The position numbers and the translations under genes were made by a program. From the NCBI GenBank assembly GCA_002812745.2, contig NCSJ02000036.1, positions 1-64,000 on the forward strand: a DNA stretch of 64,000 nt, read 5' to 3'. Each line of letters begins with the position of its first letter. Positions within the stretch are counted from its first letter, which is position 1. The DNA comes from Scytalidium lignicola (lineage: Eukaryota > Ascomycota > Leotiomycetes). Below the pieces are notes generated by a model. That model was given only the letters and a program-made list of their open reading frames with translations. It made no database searches and had not been told where the DNA came from. Positions 45,264 through 57,016 of this stretch are shown one piece after another.

Positions 45264-46554
45264 ATGGTATGTGCATTATTCCGGTTTCTGACATTCCCGC
45301 CGCTGACAAAAGACATAGTTTAGTTCGGGTTTCTACGAGGGGGACGACCCAGTCGCCATGTATCAGCAGATGTTACACCAACGATCTGGGATGGGACGAG
45401 GTCCTCCGAAGAGATTTGATGAATACTATCGTTGCTATCCTACGGTTATGCTTCCAGGAGCAGAGCGCGAGTATCTTAACTATGGAGGAAAGATGATTAT
45501 GCCGCCATCGGCGCTCGAGAAACTCACGCGATTACATATCACGTACCCTATGCTCTTCGAACTCTATAATGGCCAGGCAGATAAGTTGACACATGCGGGT
45601 GTATTGGAGTTTGTGGCAGAGGAAGGGAAGGTGTATTTACCAAACTGGGTACGTAGGTGATGACCAGGTAGGTAGGATATTTTACTGATATATCCCTAGA
45701 TGATGCAAACCATGCAGTTAGAGACAGGGGATCTTATTCAAGTCAAATCAACCGATTTAGAGTCAGCCACATTAGTCAAACTACAACCACAATCTACAAA
45801 CTTTCTCGACATCTCTGACCCGAAAGCTGTCCTAGAGAAGGCCTTCCGAGACTTTTCTACCCTTACGAAAGGCGACGTCTTTAGCTTCAAATATAACGAC
45901 ACAGTTTATGATGTGGCTGTCCTAGAAGTCAAGCCCACAAGCGAGAAGATGGGAGTAAGCATGCTAGAAACCGATGTGTCCGTTGATTTTGCACCACCAG
46001 TAGGATATGTCGAACCTGAAAGGTCAAGAACAAGTGGTACCAGCACCCCTCGGAGTATTGGTGGTGGCCTTCCACAAGGGGGTATGCTTCATAGTCAAGG
46101 TACTATGGCTCAGGCTATCAACTATGACGCCATCGCTCCATCCTCCAGCAGTGCCGCTTCGGGAGCTAAAGCCGTTTCATCCAACTTTCTTCTTGGAGGC
46201 CATAAGCTTAACGCAAAGAAGGGCTCGAAAACTCCTACTCCAAAGGCATCGACTCCCGTGGCAGGTGTATCGACTAACAATAAGCCCCAACCAACAATCA
46301 GACGCACAAATGGACCTCAACCTCTTCGTCTTGCTCCTAATAAACTCTTCTTTGGCTATGAGATTAAGCCCGTGAAGACACAATCTGATAAGGATAAAGA
46401 GAATGCAGACGCTCAAAAGCCACATTTTGCAGGGCAGGGTCAGACTCTCCGGGGTGGTGTGAAAAGGAAAGGCGATGGAGAGAAGCCTGCTGAGAAATCC
46501 GCTAGCACCAGTACTAACAGTAGTGGAAAGAGATTAGATGGACGAAAGCCATAG
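45264..46554 (+). CDS. UFD1: Ubiquitin fusion degradation protein 1
   Basis: Three exons: 45264-45266, 45319-45648 and 45700-46554, encoding 395 residues. The first coding exon is the ATG alone, followed directly by GTATGT. Splicing to 45319 gives M-F-S-S-G-F-Y-E-G-D-D-P-V-A-M-Y. Starting at the internal ATG 45358 would lose this segment. The Ufd1 double-psi barrel is present, with F-D-E-Y-Y-R-C-Y-P, G-G-K-M-I-M-P-P-S-A-L, G-V-L-E-F-V-A-E-E-G-K and D-I-S-D-P-K-A-V-L-E. The C-terminus is basic and disordered and carries the Cdc48/Npl4-binding stretches. Ufd1-Npl4-Cdc48 extracts ubiquitinated substrates in ERAD and chromatin turnover. Confidence 0.93.
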
Positions 46555-47444
46555 AAGTCGGGTGTGTCTTGGTGGCATTTCCTTGTAAAGTTGGCGTTTG
46601 CAAATCATGGATGGATTCATGATTATTGGAATGCAAGATCTGGTTCGGCGTTAAATTTTTGCGGTTTATGGGGAAAGGAGGATGTCCTTGCTTACACGCC
46701 TTTTCATCTAGAAGATTGGACAACTAAGGCTCTGAGGACGGTCTACTTGATTGATAGCACGTTGACTTTTAATGGTAGATAGCTAACTAAATGAAATGAT
46801 ATCCACTCATACCATCCGTTTATAAGAGGTCTTCTGTGTCCGTGAATGACTTCAAAGCCACCTTATATAATAATTCTCAGACTGCTGTTAAATATCAATC
46901 CTGTTAATCAGAAATTAGTCTCTATTTATAGGGATACCAAATCACCGTCTACATCGCCCCTATTGCAGTTAAGACGATAGATACCTACTACACATACCAA
47001 CTGCCATAAGGTCGAACGCATAGATCTACTTGCTACAAACTCATCTCACTTTTCTGCTAATCTACTTATTGCAGAAGTGTGGTCAACATCGTTTGTCACA
47101 GATTCAATTCTAGTTATCATCAATATGTATCATTCGCCTAATCTAGCCTTCATTGTAGTCTATCGTGAACCCCATTCATTCTTCATTATTCCCGAATAGC
47201 CGAAGGTAGGAAACTAGGAAAATAAAATAAAAAGCAAGTTTCTTATGAGGACAAATCTTATGATCGTCTAATTATCGCTCATTTCTAGTTGATGTGAGAG
47301 TGATAGTATCAATAGAATTGCCGGACAAGAAGTTATGCTTCGTAAAGACTATTAGGAGTAACCTGTTAGCCTCTGCTATAAACTGACAGAATCATCCCTG
47401 AAACAAAGGGGCGAGAGACGAAAATACAAAACGAGGAAGGATAC
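46555..47444. other. Intergenic, convergent, start of the Myb-like region
   Basis: About 0.9 kb, AT-rich, between UFD1 and the first Myb-like gene. The frame at 46564-46782 is the UFD1 3' UTR. No gene was recognised. Confidence 0.5.
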
Positions 47445-48358
47445 TTACTCCTCATTGACCAGGTCAATATACCCATTCTCCTTACGCGAATCCTCTACTT
47501 TGAACAACATATGTTTTTCGCTACCTCCTCTCCACTCGTCCTCTTCTTCCTTCAGCTCCATCTTCATCTTTCGCTTCTTTGACGGTGAGTCCTCCATTAA
47601 ATCCTCCTCATCATCGTCGAGGTCACCGAATGAATTAGAGCCTTGATTTTTATCGTACATAGCATCCTTGGCGTTACCCTTTGTTCCTTTCGATGGAGTG
47701 CGGGGCTTGCGAAGTGCGTTTTTTGCGGATGGACTACGAGCCGCCGATTCTTTCTTGATCTTCATAAAATGCTGACTGGAATATGTAAGTTCATTGCATT
47801 TTAATTGCGAAGCAGAGAACGATTGGATAGACTGCAAAAGGAAAAGGAGATACAGGGTTTCAGTGATCTCAGGTTGCCTGTATCAAGCTTGTGGTAAAGT
47901 GGAAAAGGAAGCGTTTGGTCTTAAACCGACATAGTAAGGTAGTATTAGGAATTGATTAGAGGAGAAGTGAAGATATTGGCAAGAAAGATAAATGTGCAAG
48001 CAAGTAGTAGTATCAAGGTATCAGATCCGTATATAAAAATGGTAAGGAACTTGATATCGAATAAGAGTGAGGGCGGGAAAGGAGAAAATGACAAGGTACA
48101 ACATCTATTAGTCATTTCTTCAACAATCCATATAAGTAAATGCTACCACACCGGCATGATTTGACAGGTAAATGCTATGGTAAAATGATAAGATGAAAGA
48201 GTGTAATACTGTACATACCGACATCCCTCTTTGGTAAAGGTATAACCTTGGGAGCCCATTCTCTTAGCAACTGCCTCCCAGTCAATAGACTTCAGGCTAC
48301 CCTCAGCTATGATGGCCAGGAGCAAATCTCGATCTGACTGGTTATTCCAACCTCCCAT
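47445..48358 (-). CDS. Small Myb/SANT-like protein 1
   Basis: Two exons, 48358-48219 and 47775-47445, encode 156 residues. The 443-nt intron is unusually long for this window (donor GTATGT, acceptor TTCCAG, phase 2). The N-terminal domain reads D-R-D-L-L-L-A-I-I-A-E, I-D-W-E-A-V-A-K-R-M and E-G-C-R-Q-H-F-M-K-I-K-K. These are three helices with the W/V/A spacing of Myb/SANT folds. The tail is Lys/Ser/Asp-rich with acidic D-D-D-E-E-D-L. It contains three hydrophobic-K-x-E motifs: I-K-K-E, L-K-E-E and F-K-V-E. It lacks the intron before I-D-W that five neighbours share. DNA or histone-tail binding is inferred from fold only. It is divergent from the next family member, 2.3 kb away. Confidence 0.75.
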
Positions 48359-50619
48359 CTTGACTTAATGGGAACGGTATTGAAAATGTGGACTAAAGAA
48401 GGAAGGCTCTTTGTAGATTTCTGCAACTTGAAGTTGAGAGAAAAAGATGCTCGTGGTAAGATGTAGAAGACTTGCAGTAAGATGATAAAACAAAGGGGAA
48501 GATAATAGTAATGTAGAACAACGTGCAAGTAGTCGCTAACGGCACTAAAGTTTGAACACTTCACTTTTCTTCTGCTTTAAAGCCAATAAGCAACTTCTCA
48601 CTTTTCTTTCACTCTTGCAAGAGATATCAGATTTTGCCAAATGATATCACTGAATAAAAGTAGTTCCAATTGGACCATAGTTTTGTAATTCGAGGCTGAT
48701 CAGATCCAGTAGAGCCAGCAATATCAAACCCAGCATCTGCCTATCATTCTCTACCATTATTGCATCTCAGCTAACCAGAATGGAAAACTTGTTCCTGTTT
48801 CACATCCATGAATACGATGAGTCACGCATAGAAATCTCCAGCTACATATACCAAGGGTAAGGACGGTCGAACTCCTACCTTGCATGAGAAAGGAAAGGAA
48901 ACAATGAAGGACGAAGAGGGTGAACAAGGGGGCTGCACGGCTTAAGTGCTCGCAGATAGCGTTTAATCCGCAGCAGTTCTGTGCCTGGCTGTGGGCCATC
49001 TTTTCTCACCTCCCTCGGTTTTCCTTCTCCTTTTCCTTTCTTGAGCATCCAACAACTTATTACTGCATAAGGCGATAGGTCGTGTTGCACACGCGCAAGC
49101 CCTGGCGCGTTCTCAGGACATTACGCAGTTCAAATGAACGATAGCTGGTGGCTGGCGATCTGTTTTCTCCCTGCTGGCGGACACCACTACGACTACCACA
49201 ACCCCATCACTGGCAACGAACCAACAAACCTGGGATGATGCAAGGGACGGAGGCACACGGAGAGGCGTACACGAACTCATGATTGTGATGAGATACGATC
49301 TGGTGTGCCTGCCCATTGCCAAGCATTGCTTTTGCTTCCGCAACTATGCGCACTGCACCCAAGGTCATGGAGGTTCCTCTTGCAAGCGCGAGATGCTTTG
49401 AACATCACAACATCTTTCATACGTTATCACTCAAACTGTTTCGCAGTTGAGGAAATCAATTGGAGAGCACAGAATTGCACAATCTTCAAAGCATCGAGAT
49501 TGCCTGGTTGTGCACGGGATTATTGGGATTTCATTGCGCGAGCATTGCGGACTGAAGCTCTCTCTGGCAGAGTGCTGGGCGAGCGTGCGAGGCGGCGAAA
49601 GCGATCCCAGCCACCGCATTTCTAGTAGCATGCATGCACTTTACACGCCCCAGCACGTCTCACGCGTCGCAACCCCACGACCAGCGAATGGTTTCAATAC
49701 TTTCGACCTCAACCCCTTCCTCTCAAGCCCGGCCACCTAGCAACCAGCCTATTGCCGTTGCTATGATCAACCAGATTGCTGGACAAAAGAAACAAAAGGC
49801 GCAAGAAAAGGATGATTGCCTAACTTCTATGACTCGACGCCAGTAATATGCCGCGGGGCATCTTCTTCCTGATTCACTGGGAAATGGAGAGACAGGGCTC
49901 GAGCCATTCATACCATGTCTGGTGTACCGCACCATTACTCAATCTAACCCTCCATATCCACAATCAATAGCTCTTCTCAGCTTCAAGCTATAGCTTACAC
50001 AGGAATGGGACCAGTTCCCCGGTCCACCACATGTAGGTTGACTCTCTTTGAAAAGTGATCCCCCGTCCCCCTCTCTTTTCGTTTGAACTAGTTCGCCTCA
50101 CTGCATGTCACCTCAAAAGATAGCTCTATGGTAGAAAATACAAAGCTCTTAGCTTTGAAAATGGAAACTAAGAGCTCCATCGTTTGCTAGACTGCTCTTC
50201 TGGCAGGTTACTTATGCACGTACCCCCCACCATCATCCTCCCAAAGGCTGTTCATTTGTAACATAGAGGCTGAGAAGCCATATTTCAATCTCCTCTCTCT
50301 CTTCCTCACTGCTGCTCACTTGCTTCCATCTTCTCTGCACACCGCCGTTTTCAGACTTAGCATTTGAACGGCTGATTCCCAGCCTCTTATTTTCCATCTT
50401 CTCACCCAGAAACCGTTGTAACCTGGCTTGCACTTTCATATGCTGAGTAAGGCGTGATCTTGTGTGGTATGTCTGCCTAGAACCATCCAATCAGCTTTCT
50501 GCCATTCTAACCATACCTTTTTAATAGTATCGAGAGTCTCATTTTGCTTATACATTGGCAATTAGTGAGCCAGCTCATCCAAAATATTCAACCTGGCGAG
50601 TCTTCACAGGTCTCAAAAT
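48359..50619. promoter_or_regulatory. Long spacer between divergent Myb-like genes
   Basis: About 2.3 kb without a supported gene. The part at 49.1-49.9 kb is GC-richer than its surroundings and yields overlapping frames on both strands (49113-49343, 49305-49625, 49447-49740) with no recognisable content. A long leader or regulatory region of the Myb-like gene at 50620, or a non-coding transcript, is possible. Confidence 0.35.
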
Positions 50620-51775
50620 ATGCCGAATGACAATGCCATGACGAGGTTGCTCTACGCAATTCTCAGTCAAAAATGCCTCAAAGATGTAATTAATACTGCC
50701 CATATCTGGCCTAGAGAGCTTGATGATTATATATGAAGGAAAATTATATCTAACTAATCCTCCTCAGATTGATTGGAATAAAGTTGCCCGAGACCCAATT
50801 CTACAACAAGAAATAACCAACGGCCATGCCGCGCGAATGCGATACTCTCGCTTCAAGAAACAAATAGAAGGGACTGCTACCGTACGACGACCTCGGAATC
50901 CCAATGGCAGCCCTCGCAAACGGGTTGAGAAGAAATCAAAGAAACCGAAAAGTGAAGCTGCCAAGATTGAGGATGCCGAAGATAATGACCATGAGAGCAT
51001 TGCAGCGAAATCTCAATCTGGCAATCTTGAAGTAATGATCAGCTCGAGCAATAACCAGAATCGTATGACTGAACAACCTCAACCAGCTATGAATTGCAAT
51101 ATCTACACCACCATCAAACCTGAGTATCACAACCGTCTCACTCCTGCACTCACCCCTATACACTCCCCTCAATTGTCTCAACCACTCACTCCATCCTTCT
51201 CCACATCGACAGCACCATCCACACCGCAGCCAATATCTGCAGCCTCATCATTCCATTCTCAAGCACCAGCTCAATCTCCGCTCTTTCACACAGATATGCA
51301 CCTACAGTCAATAGATGACATGTTCGCCGCTTTCTCAATGCCGAATATGTCTCACCATCAATCTCAGGGACATTCCAATTCTCAGCCAGTGCCAAGTATC
51401 TACAGTCATCATGATCAGCATCAAGAATTTGGACTTGGTTCGGGGAGCATGATCACGCATTATCCTCTCCACCAAAACCAGGACGCTTTTGAGATGAATG
51501 ACCTGGTACTGCCGGATAATTTCTGGTTGCAGCAAGGGAATGATGACATTTTAGGGAGCGGCAATTCTTCAACTCCAGTAACATATGGAAACGGAAGTGA
51601 TCACCAACAAATGACCTCTGGTACTGACGGTGACGCCGGAAGCAGTGGAGTTAGTAATGTTGATGCTGTGCCAGGAGGTCAGAATATTGGGATTTGCGCA
51701 CCAGTTTCCGAGGGAAATGAGGACGAGGGTACTGTCAAGAAGGAGGAGAGGTGGGAGAATGCCTATCAAGTTTGA
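50620..51775 (+). CDS. Myb/SANT-like protein 2 with long Ser/Pro/Gln-rich tail
   Basis: Two exons, 50620-50685 and 50768-51775, joined by an 82-nt phase-0 intron, encode 357 residues. The intron-less frame would begin in intron sequence, so the short first exon is needed. It gives M-P-N-D-N-A-M-T-R-L-L-Y-A-I-L directly before I-D-W-N-K-V-A. The third helix reads A-A-R-M-R-Y-S-R-F-K-K. A basic stretch follows (R-K-R-V-E-K-K-S-K-K-P-K, a likely nuclear signal). The remainder is low complexity in Ser, Pro, Gln and His with an acidic end. I-K-P-E and V-K-K-E fit SUMO-acceptor form. The tail has the look of a transcriptional activation region. Function is unknown. Confidence 0.8.
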
Positions 51776-53187
51776 TGATACACTTGTTTCCCGAACTGTT
51801 GCTTGCATTTTTGCAGCCGATCTATGGAGCGATGAATCATGCTCAGCAACAATGCGCACTTACAGTTTGGCTATCACCAAACAAAAAACTGGATACATAA
51901 CGGCTGTGAGAACTCATTTTCCTCTTATTTCCTTGGTTTGTTCCCCGCTCTAAAATACTCTGGGCTATGAATGGGTTTTATTTTGAAGGCGTTAAGGGCG
52001 CAAAGTTTCCTGTTCTCATGGATACAGAGTGATAATGACAGGAGATTGTAGGTGGTGGCGGTCTTCAGGAATGATTGGTACTAAGCAGCCTGGGTTAGAG
52101 CTGTCTTGATCTTGATAATGGCTACGAATAGATTCTCTGTATAAGTTATGACGGACACACAATGGCAACAACATGTATCTATTATATCTTTCTAGTGGAA
52201 TGAATTATGTCACGGAAGCGACTACATTAAACTTAGTTATCCTGAATATTCCATTTGCTTTCTTCGAATATATTAAGTAAAATAGCTCTAGCTCTCGGTG
52301 TGAGACATAGACGATTTAGACTAACTTGTTACCTAGATCCTTTCTAACTGAGAACTGGGGAGTTTTAAGCAGATCTAGATGTTATTCTTAACCAGGAGCA
52401 ATTTACATCTCCTAATCGATTGAACAGAGGGATCACACGGCCCATCTTTTGATTAGCCACAGCTCATGACGATAAAGATTCCAGTTAGTTCCAAAGCTTT
52501 GAGGCGGCGCAACCGTCTATTACATAGTAAGAAATGCTTTACTAAAGGATAGATCACTAAAGAATTGAAAGCTACAACGGAAATTAAGGGAAGATACAAC
52601 TCGGTGCCTTAATTTACCCTTGTGTCTCGGCGCCATTGCAAAGGGTAAATAAGCTCGACTCCTTCCTCACATCTTCTTCCCTTCTTTTCTCTTTTCTCTC
52701 TTAACACGACCACAGCTCTTCTCATTGAGAGCATCACATACCTTTAAAAGTACAAACAAAATACAGCTGACATAGAAGAAATTTCAATAAGGTACGTATG
52801 AAGCGCTTTTCTACGTGTCTCTTCCTCATCCCTATACAATATGTTTTCTATGTCAACACAACTCACTTCATTTTACTACTATTGCATCCTCTCTTTCTCA
52901 GTTCACTGGTGGGTATTGTCTAGCCTCTGTTCGACCCTAAAATGTTATGGAAAAACAAGATGACACTCAGAGATTCCAGTTTTTCTCTTTCTCTATTAGT
53001 CACATATCATTTCTCTACCCAGAACATCTTTAAAATTTATCAACTTGACAACCCTCCGTTTTATCTCTTTTGTTGATCAACACAAACCTCTCCTATTCTC
53101 ATCCCCATACTCAAAATTTGTCAACTACATTCATGTTATTGTTCATTTCAGAGTTATAGCAACATCCATATTAACATCAATAGCAGC
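51776..53187. other. Spacer between Myb-like genes 2 and 3
   Basis: About 1.4 kb, AT-rich. The last 500 bases are T/C-rich on the plus strand and probably hold the promoter and 5' leader of the gene at 53188. No coding content was recognised. Confidence 0.45.
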
Positions 53188-53773
53188 ATGGCATCCAACA
53201 CTGGTGCAACGAACAATATAAACAATGACGCAAGTAATAATGAGTTGGTGCTTTATCGTGCTATTCTTTTTACTGGTCTCAAGGGCAAACTTGAAGTTGT
53301 AGGTCACACCTGTATGTCTTTACTAAGCTGTTTGGCCTGACTCTTAACTAGGACTGGAATGTTGTTGCTGCGAATTGTAGCTACAAGGATGGAAAAACAA
53401 CAAGTACACGATTTAGCCAGTTCAAGAAGAAGTTTAATGAAACTATTGGCAATAAACCAATAGCTGGTGGAGCAAATGAGGATGCTGGAGGTGATGGAGA
53501 GTCGGGAATCGTCACCCAAACTCCAACCAAAGGCAAGGCTATCATTGGCAAAACTACTCCAAAGAAGATTGCAAAGAAAGCCAAGAAAAGCCCTACTAAA
53601 ACGACCATTGACCTTCAAAATACGGCCACGGCTATTGATGAATCTATGGGTGCAAGCATTGAGTACTCTGATGAATGCAACGCATTTGATGGCGATGGAG
53701 ACTCATACGTACGTTCCTCTTCCTCTTCTCTCTCAAGTTTGGTAATTCTAATGCTCTGACTTAGCTGGCATAA
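53188..53773 (+). CDS. Small Myb/SANT-like protein 3
   Basis: Exons 53188-53298 and 53352-53708, with a proposed two-codon last exon 53765-53773, encode about 158 residues. The first intron (53 nt, phase 0, GTAGGT donor) falls inside V-D-W, as in the neighbours. The domain reads L-V-L-Y-R-A-I-L-F, V-D-W-N-V-V-A-A, T-S-T-R-F-S-Q-F-K-K-K. A Lys/Thr/Pro-rich stretch follows (T-P-K-K-I-A-K-K-A-K-K). If GTACGT at 53709 is not used, the frame runs 16 codons further to a stop at 53757. Unlike the other family members I see no hydrophobic-K-x-E motif. The N-terminus is Asn-rich. Confidence 0.7.
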
Positions 53774-54779
53774 GGAGGATTATAGTTTGACTGATTGTTT
53801 TTGGTAGCCTATAGAAGGAAGAGTGATATGCGCTATCAGACTGTCTGTTAAATTCACAGTCCAGGGGTTTTAGACCTTATGGATCCATTGACAATAGACA
53901 ATGAAACTATACACTAAGAAATATTTAACTTCTTATGATGCTGTGTACTCTGTGATGATATCAAAATTAGAGAGTAAATAGGCATTTAATATGCTGGAGG
54001 ATGACCTGGCACGTTTTTAGACAGTTAGCGCATAAGAAGAAAGTATAATGATAGACAGGTATTACTGAGGAGTAGGACCTCACTAAATATGGACCGTAAA
54101 TATGTCTTCACAAGTATAGAAGTAATAAGCGGGATATTTGACCTGATGTTTAGCAGGTGAATAAATGAGTAGTTGGAGCTACCTCGGGAGTTTTCTCTCC
54201 ACGTGTGTGATGCAAAGATTGAGGACTTCAAGAAGATGATAGGAATGCTGACCAAACAAGTGAAACAAAGGTCTTGATTCTCTCAAACACGGAGTCCTTT
54301 CAGTTAGGCAATGAAAGAAGTCCAAGTAAGTATACTACATTGAGAAGAAAACTGCTGGCTAAAAAATCAGTTAGCGTTCTTATGTTTCAGATAAGTTCAA
54401 ATATTGGTAAAGAACGGTTAAGATTATAGCGGCCTTGAGTCTTGCGGAATAGATAAATAAAAGGGAGCTGCTTGCTCAGTCGCTGCAACGCACAAGACCT
54501 TTCACACCAAAAACCTTGCATCAACATTGCAACTTTGGTGCAGTACGTATGTCAAAAGAATTATTTAAACTTCATGAGAAAAATCTGCTTATCATTTTAT
54601 CTTCATTACAGATACGATATCCACATCAATCGTCATCTCTCAGAAACGCCCCTAGCTTTGCAACCAAGATTAGCATTGCCTACCTTTAAGGTGAACAATA
54701 CCCAAATTCATGTGTTTAATTCTTACTTACAACTATCACAGCTGTAACATCTGCAAAGTCACACCCATACAAGATAGCA
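53774..54779. other. Spacer between Myb-like genes 3 and 4
   Basis: About 1 kb, AT-rich. Frames at 54025-54255 and 54472-54747 show no Myb-like pattern and no supported splice structure. Confidence 0.45.
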
Positions 54780-55616
54780 ATGTCTGCTAATAAAGATCCC
54801 AACGGTACATCCTCTGGAAAGGGTGGTATTCCTGATTCTGACGCCACCTTCCTGCTGTCTTGTATCAGAAATGCTGGAACTATTGCCGTACGCATAAATA
54901 TTTCCATCATTAATCAACATTCAAACTGGTTTTTCATCTGTTAACTCCTTTTTTTTGCTTCAGCCCTCTCCTTATCTTCTAGGAACCCTATCATGTTACT
55001 ATTTTCTTGGATATACAGCTTTACTTTCATGAATCAGTTGCTAGCTTGTGACTGTTTGAATATGCAAGGGTATAGAATCATCATTTCACCTACCTGTACA
55101 CACACCCATGTATAGTATTGCATTATCAGACACAGTCTTGATATTTCCTCGGAGATTGTTGTTTCTGCACTTCTACATACGCATATGGAGCCAGCATACA
55201 AGGCTTATCTTCATGGTAACGGCATGGCTGATTCATATTTCTAGCAAATCGATATGAAGACCGTTGCTAAGGAGCTCGGTTTCTCTAACCCTCGCTCCGT
55301 TTCAAACAAAATTACCATGTTGAAGAAAAAGTATAACATCAACTTCAGCACTACTGGAAACAGCCCAACCAAGCAGTCCGATACTTCCAAAGTGGCTTCC
55401 AAGGACCGTGTTCGCAAGGCACCTAGTGCTCGAAAGGGCAGAAAGGCTGCTGTCAAGAAGGAGAAAGTTGAGAGTGAGGAGGAGTATATGTCTGAGGCAG
55501 AGGATACTCAAATGCAGGAAGATGAGGCTGGTTCCGATGATGAGACGGAGAAGCTTGAGGTTGAATCTCCAGAGGAAGAAGAGGTCAAGAAAGAGGAAGA
55601 TGATTTTGAGGCTTAG
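54780..55616 (+). CDS. Small Myb/SANT-like protein 4, acidic tail
   Basis: Two exons, 54780-54887 and 55245-55616, encode 159 residues. The intron is phase 0, 357 nt, with donor GTACGC and acceptor TTCTAG. It again lies just before I-D. The domain reads A-T-F-L-L-S-C-I-R-N, Q-I-D-M-K-T-V-A-K-E-L-G, R-S-V-S-N-K-I-T-M-L-K-K-K-Y. The position of W is taken by M. A Lys/Arg block (R-K-A-P-S-A-R-K-G-R-K) and a strongly acidic end (E-E-E-E-V-K-K-E-E-D-D-F-E-A) follow. V-K-K-E occurs twice. The mixed basic-acidic tail resembles chromatin-associated proteins. Function is unknown. Confidence 0.8.
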
Positions 55617-56304
55617 CTTCGTGGTGGGCTACAAGAACTTCGAAAATGTTTTGCACTGGATGAATCACACTTCATCTGGCTTGTCTGATCAAGTTCGCAG
55701 TTTAACCAAGATCACTAGCTTCTTCCGCTTTAATTCTGGAGCTTCATGGAACATAAATAGAAATTCCATCATCTTCAAGCAAACAAATTTTGATCCAGTC
55801 CTTTGGTATTATGGGAAGCATATAAGTGCTCATATAAATGGTACGAAGTAGAACGACTTAGTGCATGCCTAAACGCGTTGACTAACCTAGCGATGTTTAT
55901 CTGTGGATTAAGCAACACTACTCAAGAGTGATCAAGAGATCGCAAAATACTTGTTGTACTTGTCACCTTTAAATTAGTGACAATAGTAAGTTCAGCACAA
56001 ACCCACAATTATTCAATTTCCAAGAACGATAACTTGTGGTTCTCTCAACTTAAGATTCTCTACTTGCTTCCAATACCTTCTCGGAGCAACAAACAAATAT
56101 CAGGAGCTACGAGGTCAGAACCGCATTGCTTACATTCCTAATTTCTGCTTATTTACTCTTGAGACTTCTGAGATACAGCTAACTTACTAAAAGAACAGCT
56201 CATCTTTCGAAGCGTTTGGTCTTCGTTTGACTTGTTTGACTGCAAACAAGTTTTTCGATCTATCATCAGCTGCATTAACTTGCTGAAGCTTTCAAGTCTT
56301 CAAG
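55617..56304. other. Spacer between Myb-like genes 4 and 5
   Basis: About 0.7 kb. A plus-strand frame overlapping the end of gene 4 continues to 55851 out of frame and is not supported. No other content was recognised. Confidence 0.5.
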
Positions 56305-57016
56305 ATGGCTATCGCTCTTAGTCAAAAGGAGTCAGAGCTGCTCGCCGCAGTAATTTCTGAAATGAATGGTGTTCCGGACGTAAGTCATTCCACTTTTAGA
56401 AATTCATGAGAGATTCAAAGGAGACATGCTGAAGCGTATGCAGGTTGATTTTGAAATTATTGCTCAGAAGGTTGGAATCAAATATGCCAGAAATGCTCGT
56501 CAGGCTTTTAAACGCGTTTGGGATAAGCTCAAGGGCGGTGACAATGCAGGAGAGGGAACCGACTACGGTGACACTCCTACTAAGGTTACACCTAAGAAAT
56601 CGACCCCTAGAAAAGCTGCTCAGAAAATCGCCAAGCCAGTTACTCCACACAAGGCTCCTAAGTCAGAATCAAAGACTCCACGCAAGAGAAAGAGGCAAGT
56701 AAAGAAAGAAGACAGTGATGAGGTAGATGAGGAAAAGAACTATGATAATTTGGACGTGAAGGAAGAGGAGGAGGAAAGTAGCGATGATGAGGATGATGAA
56801 ATTGATGAGAACATGGCAATCAAGGAGGAAGATAGAACTATGGTTGCTGTCAAGGAGGAATTCGAACATACTGGTGTCAAGGATGAGAGCGATGATGGCG
56901 AGGAGTTCGAAGCTGCAACAAGAGACATGACAATTGAGGAACTCCGCGCCTGGAAGGCCCAGAATAACTATGATAGCTTCCGCGCCGTCACTCCTGGTTA
57001 TGATTATGAGATCTAA
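56305..57016 (+). CDS. Small Myb/SANT-like protein 5, repeated hydrophobic-K-x-E motifs
   Basis: Two exons, 56305-56379 and 56444-57016, joined by a 64-nt phase-0 intron, encode 215 residues. The domain reads E-L-L-A-A-V-I-S-E, V-D-F-E-I-I-A-Q-K-V-G and A-R-Q-A-F-K-R-V-W-D-K-L-K. A Lys/Pro/Thr stretch (T-P-K-K-S-T-P-R-K-A-A-Q) resembles linker-histone tails. An acidic region then carries five hydrophobic-K-x-E motifs (V-K-K-E, V-K-E-E, I-K-E-E, V-K-E-E, V-K-D-E), several followed by Asp/Glu. That form favours SUMO conjugation. The C-terminus (M-T-I-E-E-L-R-A-W-K-A-Q-N-N-Y-D) looks folded. A nuclear location is likely; the target is unknown. Confidence 0.82.

Noticed and set aside
49305..49850. 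Overlapping plus-strand frames in the Myb cluster spacer
   Set aside because: They occupy different frames with no splice logic, no Myb-like pattern and no other motif.
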